NCBI GenBank assembly: GCA_963749605.1
Contig: CAVVNN010000002.1
Location: 434,001-498,000, forward strand
Length of the DNA: 64,000 bases
DNA from: CAVVNN01 sp963749605
Lineage (GTDB): Bacteria > Actinomycetota > Thermoleophilia > Solirubrobacterales > 70-9
Reading direction: 5' to 3'
The position numbers and the translations under genes were made by a program. The notes under the pieces were generated by a model. It worked only from the letters and a program-made list of their open reading frames with translations. It made no database searches and was not told the origin of the DNA. This document shows, piece by piece, positions 54,174-63,054 of this stretch. Position 1 is the stretch's first letter. Each line of letters opens with the position of its first letter.

Positions 54174-55052
54174 GTGGAGATCGCCCTCGCGCTGCGCCAC
54201 ATCTGGCGGCACAGGATCTGGCTCGTACCGGTCACGATCGTCGCTGCGATCGGGGGGCTCGTGGCCAGCTATCACGTCAGCTTCGCTCCCCCTTCGATCA
54301 AGTCGGAAGGATTCGAATACGGCGCCGCGAGCACGCAGGTCCTCGTCGACTCCTCGAACTCCTCACTGGCGGAACTCGAAACGCCGATCGGGCAAATAGG
54401 CGAACGGGCGGCGCTCTATGCGGAGCTCCTGAACACACAGCCGGTCCGCAGGGAAATCGGCAGGCTTGCCCATGTTCCCTGGGAAGAGATCAGCGTCTCG
54501 GGACAGGACGCCACGCCGAGCGAACCAAATGCCGAACAGCGCTCCTCGCAAATCCTCTCTGCCAAGGAAGCAGTCACCCTCTTCTTCACCGTCAACAAAG
54601 AACAGCCGATCATAGGCCTGTCGTCCCAGGCCCCGACCGCCGACAAGGCACGGCGCATCGTCTCGGCGGCCGTCCCCTCGCTGCGCAAGTACGTCAACCT
54701 CATCGAAAGCAAGCGGAACGTGCCGGGGAGCCGGCGGGTGGAGTTCCAGCAGCTGGGCGCCCCGCAGGCTGGGACCCTAGCGTCAGGTAGCGGGAAGATC
54801 ATCGGCCTCCTCGTCGCCCTGTTCATCTTCTGCGTCGGATGCCTGCTGATCGTCCTGGTACCGCGATTCCTTTCGGACCTCCGCAAAGCGGGAGCGATCG
54901 AGTACCGCTCTTCCGTGCTGGTCGGGGCTCCAGCCCGCCGGCCACTGAGACCGCGGCGCTTGAAAACGGTTCAGGCGCCGCCCTGGATCCCGCCGCGCGG
55001 GACCGTCTCGACCCCGGTTCGTAGGGCCAGTCACCCATGGCCCACTCAATGA
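54174..55052 (+). CDS. Wzz/chain-length-determinant-like protein
   Basis: 292 residues: short cytoplasmic start, membrane helix at about 18-36 (LVPVTIVAAIGGLVASYHV), an extracytoplasmic helical domain, and a second helix at about 205-228 (IIGLLVALFIFCVGCLLIVL), the topology of polysaccharide co-polymerases. The C-terminal ~55 residues are Pro/Arg-rich with no tyrosine-kinase domain. Overlaps the polymerase gene by 16 bp. Confidence 0.82.
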   Translation: MEIALALRHIWRHRIWLVPVTIVAAIGGLVASYHVSFAPPSIKSEGFEYGAASTQVLVDSSNSSLAELETPIGQIGERAALYAELLNTQPVRREIGRLAHVPWEEISVSGQDATPSEPNAEQRSSQILSAKEAVTLFFTVNKEQPIIGLSSQAPTADKARRIVSAAVPSLRKYVNLIESKRNVPGSRRVEFQQLGAPQAGTLASGSGKIIGLLVALFIFCVGCLLIVLVPRFLSDLRKAGAIEYRSSVLVGAPARRPLRPRRLKTVQAPPWIPPRGTVSTPVRRASHPWPTQ

Positions 55053-56422
55053 TGACGGCCAAGGAGCAGCCGGCGCTTCCGGCCGAAGGGACCCGTAGCC
55101 CGGTGACCGCCGAAATGGGCGGGGATTGGCCGAACACCACCCGCCTGCTCCCATGGCTGATCGCGGCTTTCCTCGTTTCGCTGTGGCTGATTCCGATCGA
55201 CGCCACCTACTTGCCTTTCAAGCTGCCTTTCGACAGCACGATCGACCGGTTCGAGCTCGTGGGCCTCACCCTGGTCTGGCTGATCGCGCTGGCCAGCGCC
55301 GGGCCCTATGGCCCAGAGTGGCGGCCGAACAGGGTCAACGTCGGCATCGCCGTGTTCCTGCTGATCGCGATGGCTAGCGTCGTCCTGAACCTCACGAATC
55401 TCGTGAGGGCAGAAGAGCTCCAGCTCGCGATTAAGAAGCTGACGGTTCTCTTTTGCTATGCGATCTTCTTCGTCGTCGTTGCGACATCCATGCGGAGGCG
55501 GGAGCTTCCGCGCTTCCTGATCCTGATGCTGGGTCTCGCAGCTCTGACCGCGCTTGGCACCATTATCGAGTACAGGACGGGCGTCAACTACTTCCATAAC
55601 CTGGCAGCGAAGCTGCCGGTGTTGAACGTGGAACCTGCGCCTCCCGACCCGAAGTTCGGGCGTCCGAGCATCGTCGGCCCGACGCAACATGGCCTGGCGG
55701 TAGCCACGATGCTCTCGATGATGGTGCCGCTCGCCGTAGTCGGTTTCATGAGCGCGAAGAGAAGACGAGATCAGGTGCTCTACGGCCTGACACTGGCCCT
55801 GCTGTTTGCCGGCGCGGTGGCAACTTTGCGAAAGACGGCCCTCGTTGTTCCTGCTGCGGCTCTAGTAGTGCTCTGCGTGTATCAGCCTCGGCGCATGCTG
55901 AGATTGCTCCCGCTCGGCCTTGCCATGGTCGTCCTGATGCAGGTCATCTCGCCCGGAGCCCTCTCCGGAATCCGCTATCAGTTAGAGGGCGGCGACGAAC
56001 TCTCTAATCGTGGCCGGACCAGCGACTACGCGGCGATCAAGCCAGACCTGGTCAGCCATCCCCTGATTGGTCGCGGCTACGGAACCTACGATCCGAAGGC
56101 CTACCTCGAAACCCGTAAACCCGAACGGCACCGGCTCGTCGACAACCAATACCTGCTATTGCTGATCGAGGTTGGCATCATAGGCGCGGTCGCCTATGCG
56201 ATCGTCAGTATCCTCAGCATCACAATGCTGCACCGCAGCGCGCGGTCGAAAGACTTCGCCAGAGCGGGTCCCGCACTGGCCTTGATCGGGTCGATCATCG
56301 GCTTCCTGGTCGCGAACGTCCTCTTCGACACCCTCGCCTTTCCCCAAGTGCCCTATCTCTTCTTCTGCCTGCTCGGGTTCGGCGTCGTCTACGCCGCTGG
56401 TGAGCGGCAACGCAATGCCTAG
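55037..56422 (+). CDS. O-antigen polymerase/ligase-like membrane protein
   Basis: 461 residues with about eleven helices. The large loop before the last helices holds the family region GGDELSNRGRTSDYAAIKPD, LVSHPLIGRGYGTYDP and DNQYLLLLIEVGIIGAVAYA, characteristic of Wzy/WaaL-type proteins that polymerise or attach polysaccharide. Intact; its stop directly abuts an IS630 remnant. Confidence 0.88.
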   Translation: MAHSMMTAKEQPALPAEGTRSPVTAEMGGDWPNTTRLLPWLIAAFLVSLWLIPIDATYLPFKLPFDSTIDRFELVGLTLVWLIALASAGPYGPEWRPNRVNVGIAVFLLIAMASVVLNLTNLVRAEELQLAIKKLTVLFCYAIFFVVVATSMRRRELPRFLILMLGLAALTALGTIIEYRTGVNYFHNLAAKLPVLNVEPAPPDPKFGRPSIVGPTQHGLAVATMLSMMVPLAVVGFMSAKRRRDQVLYGLTLALLFAGAVATLRKTALVVPAAALVVLCVYQPRRMLRLLPLGLAMVVLMQVISPGALSGIRYQLEGGDELSNRGRTSDYAAIKPDLVSHPLIGRGYGTYDPKAYLETRKPERHRLVDNQYLLLLIEVGIIGAVAYAIVSILSITMLHRSARSKDFARAGPALALIGSIIGFLVANVLFDTLAFPQVPYLFFCLLGFGVVYAAGERQRNA

Positions 56423-56640
56423 TGTCCTGAGTTATTGATTCGTGTGCAGTAACCGGCGAGCGACTCCAAGATCTGGTCTGCGGTCTTCGTCCACACGAAC
56501 GGCTTTGGTTCCTCGTTCCAGTGCTCGATCCACTCGCGGATGTCGGCGTTGAGCTGGCGGGTCGATCGGTGCACCCCACGACGCAGTTTCTTTGTCGTCA
56601 GCTCGGCGAAGAAGCGCTCTGACCGGACTCCGTTCATCAT
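56419..56640 (-). mobile_element. IS630-family transposase remnant
   Basis: 73 codons from the C-terminus of an IS630-type transposase (RSERFFAELTTKKLRRGVHR, STRQLNADIREWIEHWNEEP). The DDE catalytic portion is missing. Confidence 0.8.
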
Positions 56641-56726
56641 GCCCTTGCAGGGGCCAGCCGGTGACCACCGGCCCGTTGGGGAACCCAGGTGAACGTACGA
56701 GCCTGAAGCGCCCGTTTAGTTGGAAG

Positions 56727-58756
56727 ATGTCGAGACATGTAGGATCGCTAATCCAGGGTGGTCGTGCCTTCAATCGCGTGAGATGGGTTCTCCCGGCGCT
56801 GCTCCCCGCGGTGCTGACTCTCTATTGGCCTTCCATAGCGGGGGCTTTTTTCCAGGGGCGACGAGCCTAATCGCGGCGGAGATGGCGATCATCATTGTCG
56901 CGCGACTTGTCATCGCAATGCGGCCGTTCGAGGGCCTAGGCATTCCGCTTTGCCTGGCCGTGGTCGCGCTCGGGGGGCTCGCTGCATGGACTCTGCTTTC
57001 AGCAAACTGGTCTGACTCGATGGCTCGCGTCTTGCCCGAGTACACGCGAGCGCTGCTCTACGTGCTGACGCTTGTCTTCTTCGGGCTGTTGCCCTTCGAC
57101 GTGAAGCGGGTTCACTGGATGCTTTACGCATTTGCAACGGCAATAGTTGTGATTTGCACCGCGGGCCTGATCGCGCGACTGCTTCCGCAGGTGATTCTGG
57201 ATCCGGCTCTCGCCGAAAAAGATCGCCTGGGTCTCCACTAACCTACTGGAACTCGCTCGGGCTACTCGCTGGCGTCGGCATCGTGCTATGCGGACATCTC
57301 TCGTGCAGGTACCCGAGGGACGCCCGGCTGGCGCGTGTCCTCGGCGCGGCGTCGGTGCCGCTTCTCACGCTGACTCTGTTCTATACGCTCTCGCGGGGAG
57401 CAACTTGGGCGACCGTTGGCGCCGTAGTCGTATACGTCCTAGTGGGAAGGCCGCGCGCGTTGCTCTCCGGGGCGATTGCCACCGTGCCGGCAACCTTGAT
57501 CGTCCTGGTCGTGGCGAATCCGACCAACGCGCTGACCGAAGGCAACCTGCTTGGATCGACTGCGGTCGCCGCGGGCCATCATGTCGCGACGGTCCTCGTC
57601 GCTTGCATACTCGGGGCTGCGCTACTGCGAGCGGCGCTGCTTCCCCTGGACCGCTGGACCGCTGCGTTTCGTCTGCCCAAGCACGCTCGGCGTCCGCTGT
57701 TGACCGCTCTTGTCGCCGGCGTCGTTTTGATCGTCGTCGGTGGTATCGCCCTCAATGTACCCAGGGAAGTGGAAGCCAAGTACAAGCAGCTCACCGGCAA
57801 CGACCAGGGGGAAGTTGGGAGCGGTAGCTTAAGGCTGTTCAATGGGAGTACAAGCGGGCGCAAGGAACTCTGGGACGTGGCGCTGACGGACTTGGGGGAC
57901 GCGACCCGCTCAATGGAACTGGGGCAGGGACCTTCGCACTGCAATGGAAGAAGGAACGTCCCTCCACACAGAGCATGTGGAAGATGCGCACTCGCTCTAT
58001 ATCGAGATGCTCGGAGAGCTCGGGGTGGTCGGGTTCGCCCTGGTAGTCATCACGCTCTTGCTGATTCTTGGCGCCTTCGTGTACCGAGCACGGGGACCAG
58101 ATCGCGCGATGTTTGCGGCGCTGCTGTCCGCGGGTTTAGCCTGGGCTGCCGCCAGCGGATCTGACTGGCACTGGGAGATGCCCGCTACGGCCGTCTGGCT
58201 CTTTGCCTTTGGAGGGGCCGCGTTGGCGCGGTCCCCCCCGGCCGGCGAAAATGGTGGGCAAAGCGAGAGTAGGTGCCATCATTGTACGCGTGGCCGGGGT
58301 TGCCGCCTGTCTTGCGCTGGCGATCACTCCGACTCGCGTCGCGATTTCGGCCGCACGCTTTGCTGACCAGCACTGGATGCCTTTCGCGCAGGTGATTGCG
58401 CCAAGGCAAAATCTGAGGCAAGGAACGCTCTTTCGGCAGTGGGGCAGCAGGAGGCTCCCTATGCGCTGATCGCCTTCTGTGACATGCGGGAAGGCCACTA
58501 CCGGTTGGCGCTCGGGGCGGCGAGGGCGGCACACGAGCGCGATCCCCACAACTGGGAAACTTGTTACGGCCTGGCGGTCGCTCGGGCCGCCACGGGACTC
58601 GATCCCAGGGCGGCGGCCGAGAGGGCCGCGGTCCTCAACCCGAATGAACCGCTGGCGAGCACGGCGCCGACGGCCCTCGACGGTCACGGCAGGCGGGCGT
58701 GGATCGCCGCGGGACGCAACGCGGAACTGCTCCCCCCCACCCCGGGGGACCCATGA
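56727..58756 (+). CDS. O-antigen ligase-like protein with C-terminal helical-repeat domain (frameshifted)
   Basis: About 670 residues after correction. Membrane part: VRWVLPALLPAVLTLYW, SGGFFPGATSLIAAEMAIII, LSANWSDSMARVLPEYTRAL, GYPLTYWNSLGLLAGVGIVL, LLTLTLFYTLSRGATWATVG; the ligase loop is AHSLYIEMLGELGVVGFALV. The C-terminus (GHYRLALGAARAAHERDPHN, WETCYGLAVARAATGLDPRA) looks TPR-like. Frameshifts near 56840, 57230, 57930, 58240 and 58430. A damaged paralogue begins at 63041. Confidence 0.78.
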
Positions 58757-58842
58757 GACCCGCTTTTCGGGAGGGGTTGAAATAGATGCCGAATTGCCGG
58801 CGAGAGGCTGTAGATCGCAGGATTCCGGCCTACTCTGGCGCC

Positions 58843-59208
58843 ATGCGCAGGCTGGTCACATTGATTGCAGCGGTCATTGCGGCGGTCGCTTTGCTCGTCG
58901 GCGGGACGAGTCTCGCCGTGGCGTGCGTCGGCGGGACCTCGGGCAACGACAACGCCGGGCACTACCAGTACAACGGCACGCCTGGTTGCGGACCCGACAA
59001 GACCGATGGCTGGGCCGGCAGTAGCGGATGGCATGACGGTCAGCCGCCGAAGGACGACGACCGGGGCGACTGCCCGAAGTCGCCTTGCGATCACCACAGC
59101 TACACCGGCAACGATTCAGGCGATTGGGGTTCCTCCGGCAAGGACGACGGCGATTGCCGTCATTCGTCAACGTCCGGGCATCTCGTCGTTCCCTCAACTC
59201 CCGCGTAG
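58843..59208 (+). CDS. Secreted Gly/Asp/Ser-rich small protein, 121 aa
   Basis: Signal peptide (MRRLVTLIAAVIAAVALLVG, cleavage near ACVGG), then a low-complexity mature part rich in Gly, Asp, Ser and His with six cysteines (TPGCGPDKTDGWAGSSGWHD, DRGDCPKSPCDHHSYTGND). Possibly a cell-wall or matrix protein. No family recognised. The upstream codons from 58786 are not part of it. Confidence 0.6.
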   Translation: MRRLVTLIAAVIAAVALLVGGTSLAVACVGGTSGNDNAGHYQYNGTPGCGPDKTDGWAGSSGWHDGQPPKDDDRGDCPKSPCDHHSYTGNDSGDWGSSGKDDGDCRHSSTSGHLVVPSTPA

Positions 59209-59274
59209 GCCGTCCCGGCGCCACAGCAAGCCGTCTTTGTCAGCCCTGGAAGGGGCTCGGCTACTTGCTTAGAG

Positions 59275-59403
59275 TGGCACCTCCGCGCCGCCGCCGAGTC
59301 CTACGGCCTCGACGCCGAGGTCCTGATCGCGGCGGCCCAAGCCGCGCTGGCCGCCCCCGACCGCGCCGTCACCCTCGACGTGGCCGTCCGCGCCGCCGCA
59401 TAG
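59275..59403 (+). pseudogene. Orphan C-terminal fragment
   Basis: Reads WHLRAAAESYGLDAEVLIAA, AQAALAAPDRAVTLDVAVRA and a stop, clearly protein-like in composition but with no start or upstream partner. Parent family unknown. Confidence 0.3.
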
Positions 59404-59905
59404 CGGCCGTCGGTGCAATGGACACCTGCTCCGCGTCGGCTGCGCGCAGCGCCGCGGCGCGGACGCCGATCGCCTCGCCGGCCTTAATGTCGGCGACCGA
59501 TTCCGCGACTGGGGCGAGGTCGTGGCGGAAGTGGCCCCGAGCGTGGACACCGACCTCGTGGCCCCTATCGATGATCTCGCGGACCAGCGCTGGGGCCTGG
59601 CCGACCTGCCCGCCGACGAGGAAGAAGGTCGCCCTCGCCCCGGCCGCCTCGAGCGCATCGAGGACGGCGGGGGTCTTGTCCGGGGCCGAGCCCGGCCCGT
59701 CATCGAAGGTGAGCGCGGCCCGCCCGTCCGGTCGCACCCTTTCGAGGCCGGGGACCACACGCCAGCAGCGCGCGTCTGGGGGAGCGCTCCTGCAGAGCGC
59801 ATCGCACTGAAAGCGGCAAGGAGTCGCGTAGGCGGCGAAGGTTGGGCGCCATCTGACAGGAACGTAACGCCCGTTCGCAATCTTCCAGTTCGGATTGCCG
59901 CCCCG
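59369..59905 (-). pseudogene. Polysaccharide deacetylase, 3'-truncated
   Basis: The NodB-domain start is clear: LTFDDGPGSAPDKTPAVLDA, ATFFLVGGQVGQAPALVREI and DRGHEVGVHARGHFRHDL with the metal-binding Asp and His residues. The remaining half of the domain is missing, and no clear start codon is seen upstream. Confidence 0.65.
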
Positions 59906-59910
59906 GCGGG

Positions 59911-61479
59911 CTAGCTCAACGGCGTTGCGGCGGCAACCTTCGTGCGCCGCGCCAACCGGGTCAGCAGCTTCTGAACCCGTTCGAGACCGACTACCCTGTC
60001 GAGAAGGAGGAGGAGGTCCGACCAAGCCGTCTCGAACAGCAACCGCAAGGTCAGCAGATAGGCCGCCAACCCGACCGCTGCCGTTGCGCCGATCGTCAGC
60101 GGCGGCGGTAGGTCGGCGGCTTCAAGCAGGCCGGAGACCAGCGTTGCGACGACGAGGAGGACGATGCTCCCCAGCAGAGCGGGCACCACGTCATACAGCG
60201 CCTGCCGCACCGGGATCTGGATCATCGGTCGCAGCAGGAAGGCGTGCGCGACGAGAAGCTGCGCTACGTATACGACGGTGACGGCGATGCAAAGCGGGAC
60301 GATCCCGTGTGGTGCGGAGAGGTACACGACGCCCGCGTAGATAATCAGGGAAGCCGCATCCCAGGCGAGAAGCGCCTTCGTCTTGCCGACGGCGAGGACC
60401 ACCGGCCCGATCCCACTGAGTAGGGCGGCGCACATGCCGGCCAGCGCCAGGATCTGCGTCGGCACGATCGCCGGGCCCCAGCCGGGCCCGAACAGCCACG
60501 GGATCGCCGCCGGAGCGGCCGCGATCAGGATTGCCAGGAGGGGAAAGATGATCGTCGCGTTAGTCAGGGCGATTCTGTCGCGCAGGGCGCGCAGGTCCTC
60601 GATGTTGGCCGCACGCGAGTAGACCGGGAGGGCGATCCGCACCATGATGCTGCTGATCTTGCCCTGGTATTCGACACCGAGCTGAAAGGCTCGCCAGTAG
60701 TAGCCGACCGCTGCTGGCCCGGCGACGATGCCGAGGATCACGTAGTCCACGCTGTGGAACCCGGCCCGCATCATCGAGGCGACCGACGCCGGGCCACCGA
60801 CCGCGAGCAACTCGCGGATCTCGCGCCAGCGCCAGCGGGGCAGCGGCGGGCGGGCGAAGGCAAAGTAGGCCCCGTACATGGCGAGGTCGGTGAAGACGAC
60901 GCCAAGCACCACCGCTGCGCCGTCCAGCCCCGCGAAGGCAAGGGCCACCGCGGCTGAAGCGCCGACGACGCTGGCTAGCGATTCGGCGATGCTGATCCGC
61001 CGGAACTCGAGCTTGCGCTGCAGCAATGCCTGCGGGACGACGCCGATTGCGCTGATCAGGAAGAGCAGGGAGGCCAGCTGCACTAGATGCGCCGTTTCGG
61101 CGCCGAGGGCGGGCTCGACGACGAGCGGCGCCAGCCCGGCGGTGAGGATCGTCAGCACGACCCCGAGGCCGAGGACGGCCGCCTGCGCGGCGGCGGCATG
61201 CTCGGGCCGTAGCGATTTGCGCTGAACCAGCGGCGTCCCCAGGCCCAGGGTGGTGCTGGCGAGGACCAGGGTCTGGACCGTGAGGGCGATCGCGGCGTAG
61301 CCGAATTGGGCAGGCGAGATCAGGCGTGCGAGGACGACCATCGAGACGAGCTGGCTGGCTTCGGCGATGCCCCGGGCCATGGTGACCCAGCGGACGCCAC
61401 CCAGGGCAGCCTCGCGGAGGCGACCGCGCCCGATCTCGTCGCTGCCGCCTGCCGCCTGTGCCTCCTCCTCGCTCATCAT
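59911..61479 (-). CDS. Oligosaccharide flippase, MOP superfamily (Wzx-like)
   Basis: 522 residues, about 12-14 helices; moves lipid-linked repeat units across the membrane. GGVRWVTMARGIAEASQLVS, ARLISPAQFGYAAIALTVQT, RKLEFRRISIAESLASVVGA and FHSVDYVILGIVAGPAAVGY are typical. ATG 61479 (MMSEEEAQ) overlaps the stop of the upstream deacetylase, indicating coupling. Confidence 0.92.
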   Translation of the reverse strand: MMSEEEAQAAGGSDEIGRGRLREAALGGVRWVTMARGIAEASQLVSMVVLARLISPAQFGYAAIALTVQTLVLASTTLGLGTPLVQRKSLRPEHAAAAQAAVLGLGVVLTILTAGLAPLVVEPALGAETAHLVQLASLLFLISAIGVVPQALLQRKLEFRRISIAESLASVVGASAAVALAFAGLDGAAVVLGVVFTDLAMYGAYFAFARPPLPRWRWREIRELLAVGGPASVASMMRAGFHSVDYVILGIVAGPAAVGYYWRAFQLGVEYQGKISSIMVRIALPVYSRAANIEDLRALRDRIALTNATIIFPLLAILIAAAPAAIPWLFGPGWGPAIVPTQILALAGMCAALLSGIGPVVLAVGKTKALLAWDAASLIIYAGVVYLSAPHGIVPLCIAVTVVYVAQLLVAHAFLLRPMIQIPVRQALYDVVPALLGSIVLLVVATLVSGLLEAADLPPPLTIGATAAVGLAAYLLTLRLLFETAWSDLLLLLDRVVGLERVQKLLTRLARRTKVAAATPLS

Positions 61480-62126
61480 AAACAGCGCTTGGCCAGGGTC
61501 TTCGCATGACGAAGGGCTGCGCTCATGCCCGCTGCGTCCTCCACAATCCTGCTGACCGCGCTGCCGCGGTTCCCGCGCGCCAACGTATTTCGCGGCTGCA
61601 ACCACGCGCGCGGCGACGCGTCGCCGCCATCGCTGGAGAAGACACGCATGAAGCCGGTATTGCGCAGCGCTCGCAACGACCGTCTGTCTTCGGTTCCGAA
61701 CGGGCAGGCGGCGCTCGTCACCGGCGCCTTGACGGCGGCCTCACGCTGGTCCCTGGCCTCGACTATCTCCTCTCGCAGGCCAGCATGCGAGAGGCCGCGC
61801 CAGGCACGATACCGCACCCCGTGGGAGCCGATGCGTATGCCCGCCTCCCGCAGGGCGCGGAGATCTCCGGCGTCCAGGTATCCCGGCGCTCCAATCCGCT
61901 CGACGACGATGAAGAAGTCCGCCGACATGCCTCGCTCGAACAACGCTGGCAGTGCGATCCGCAAGTCGGAAGAGTCGCCGTCGCCGAACGCCACGCGGGC
62001 CCGATCGACACCGCGAATGGCATCGAGGGCGGAGAGGAAGTCGGCCCTGGGCATCCAAACGCCCCGCTCAGCGTCGCCAATCGCCGGCGGAGGCTCGCCG
62101 ATGCCGTGGAAAGTGAAGTTGAACAT
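61476..62126 (-). CDS. Polysaccharide deacetylase-like protein, 216 aa
   Basis: MFNFTFHGIGEPPPAIGDAE start, VAFGDGDSSDLRIALPALFE in place of the usual TFDDG stretch, SADFFIVVERIGAPGYLDAG, and IRIGSHGVRYRAWRGLSHAG with the metal-binding His. The second Asp of the motif is retained in altered spacing, so activity is uncertain. The frame upstream of ATG 62126 is not family sequence. Coupled to the flippase. Confidence 0.78.
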   Translation of the reverse strand: MFNFTFHGIGEPPPAIGDAERGVWMPRADFLSALDAIRGVDRARVAFGDGDSSDLRIALPALFERGMSADFFIVVERIGAPGYLDAGDLRALREAGIRIGSHGVRYRAWRGLSHAGLREEIVEARDQREAAVKAPVTSAACPFGTEDRRSLRALRNTGFMRVFSSDGGDASPRAWLQPRNTLARGNRGSAVSRIVEDAAGMSAALRHAKTLAKRCL

Positions 62127-62255
62127 AGTGCCGCCCAACCAGCAACGACCCGGATCCCACCGTGCTTGCGATTGGGCTCGCCATGAGCGCAGGCGACGAG
62201 CCGATTTGCGCTTGGACCGCAAGCTGGGCCAGCGCCTCGACGTTTTCTCGAAGAC

Positions 62256-62310
62256 ACATGCCAAGGACCGTGCTAACACATGCCAAGGACCGTGCTAACA
62301 GATGCCAAGG
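62256..62310. repeat. 22-bp tandem repeat, 2.5 copies
   Basis: Two exact acatgccaaggaccgtgcta-ac units and an 11-bp partial third. It lies in the 62127-62394 gap between divergent genes, so it may hold promoter or operator function; no gene is seen there. Confidence 0.9.
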
Positions 62311-62394
62311 TTTCATCGTAGGGACGGGGTTCAAGCAGGTCGACGCGGGAGCCGGCGCCGCGCGGGACCGGCGCGACGACCGGATCGGCCGACG

Positions 62395-63054
62395 GTGACG
62401 GCGCGCGAGCTGTCGAGCGAAGAGGTGCGGACCGAGCGCATCACGCTGCCTCCGGCAACGCGCCCTCTACCGCGACGGGCGGTGGGCCGGGCGCGCCGAG
62501 AGCTCGCCGCGATCTACTGGCGAAGACGCTTTGCCGCCTTCGGGCGGGGGTCGAGCCTCGCCTCGCCGAGCAGCGTTTGGCGACCCGAGGCGATCGCCAT
62601 CGGCTCGCGAGTCGCGATCTGGCCCGGCTCTCGCCTCGAGGCGCTCGGCAATTCGCCCGAGGGCCGCAGGTTGATCTCGATCGGCGACGGTTGCAGCCTG
62701 CAGACCTCGGCCCACATCGCCGCAGTGCGCTCGGTGACTATCGGCAGCAACGTCCTGGTCGGCTCCTACGTGCACATTACCGACCACGATCACGAGTACG
62801 GCGATCCCGACTGGCCGCCGATACTGAACAGGCAGGTTCGCGCTGCGCCGGTTGCGATCGGGGACGGAGCGTGGCTGGGCGACCAGGTGATCGTCCTGCG
62901 GGGGGTGTCGATCGGCGCCGGCGTCGTCGTCGGCGCCGCCAGCGTCGTCACGCGAGACGTGGCACCCTATACGGTCGTCGTCGGCGCACCGGCGAAGCCA
63001 GTTCGCCGCTACGACTTCGAGCGACGGGAGTGGGCGCGGTGTGAGCGGGGCTGA
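62395..63054 (+). CDS. Hexapeptide-repeat acyltransferase
   Basis: 219-residue left-handed beta-helix acetyltransferase of the WcaF/WbbJ type. Hexapeptide turns are visible in SVTIGSNVLVGSYVHITDHD, VAIGDGAWLGDQVIVLRGVS and IGAGVVVGAASVVTRDVAPY, followed by VVVGAPAKPVRRYDF, and the catalytic His is in ITDHDHEYGD. GTG start at 62395. Confidence 0.9.
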   Translation: MTARELSSEEVRTERITLPPATRPLPRRAVGRARRELAAIYWRRRFAAFGRGSSLASPSSVWRPEAIAIGSRVAIWPGSRLEALGNSPEGRRLISIGDGCSLQTSAHIAAVRSVTIGSNVLVGSYVHITDHDHEYGDPDWPPILNRQVRAAPVAIGDGAWLGDQVIVLRGVSIGAGVVVGAASVVTRDVAPYTVVVGAPAKPVRRYDFERREWARCERG

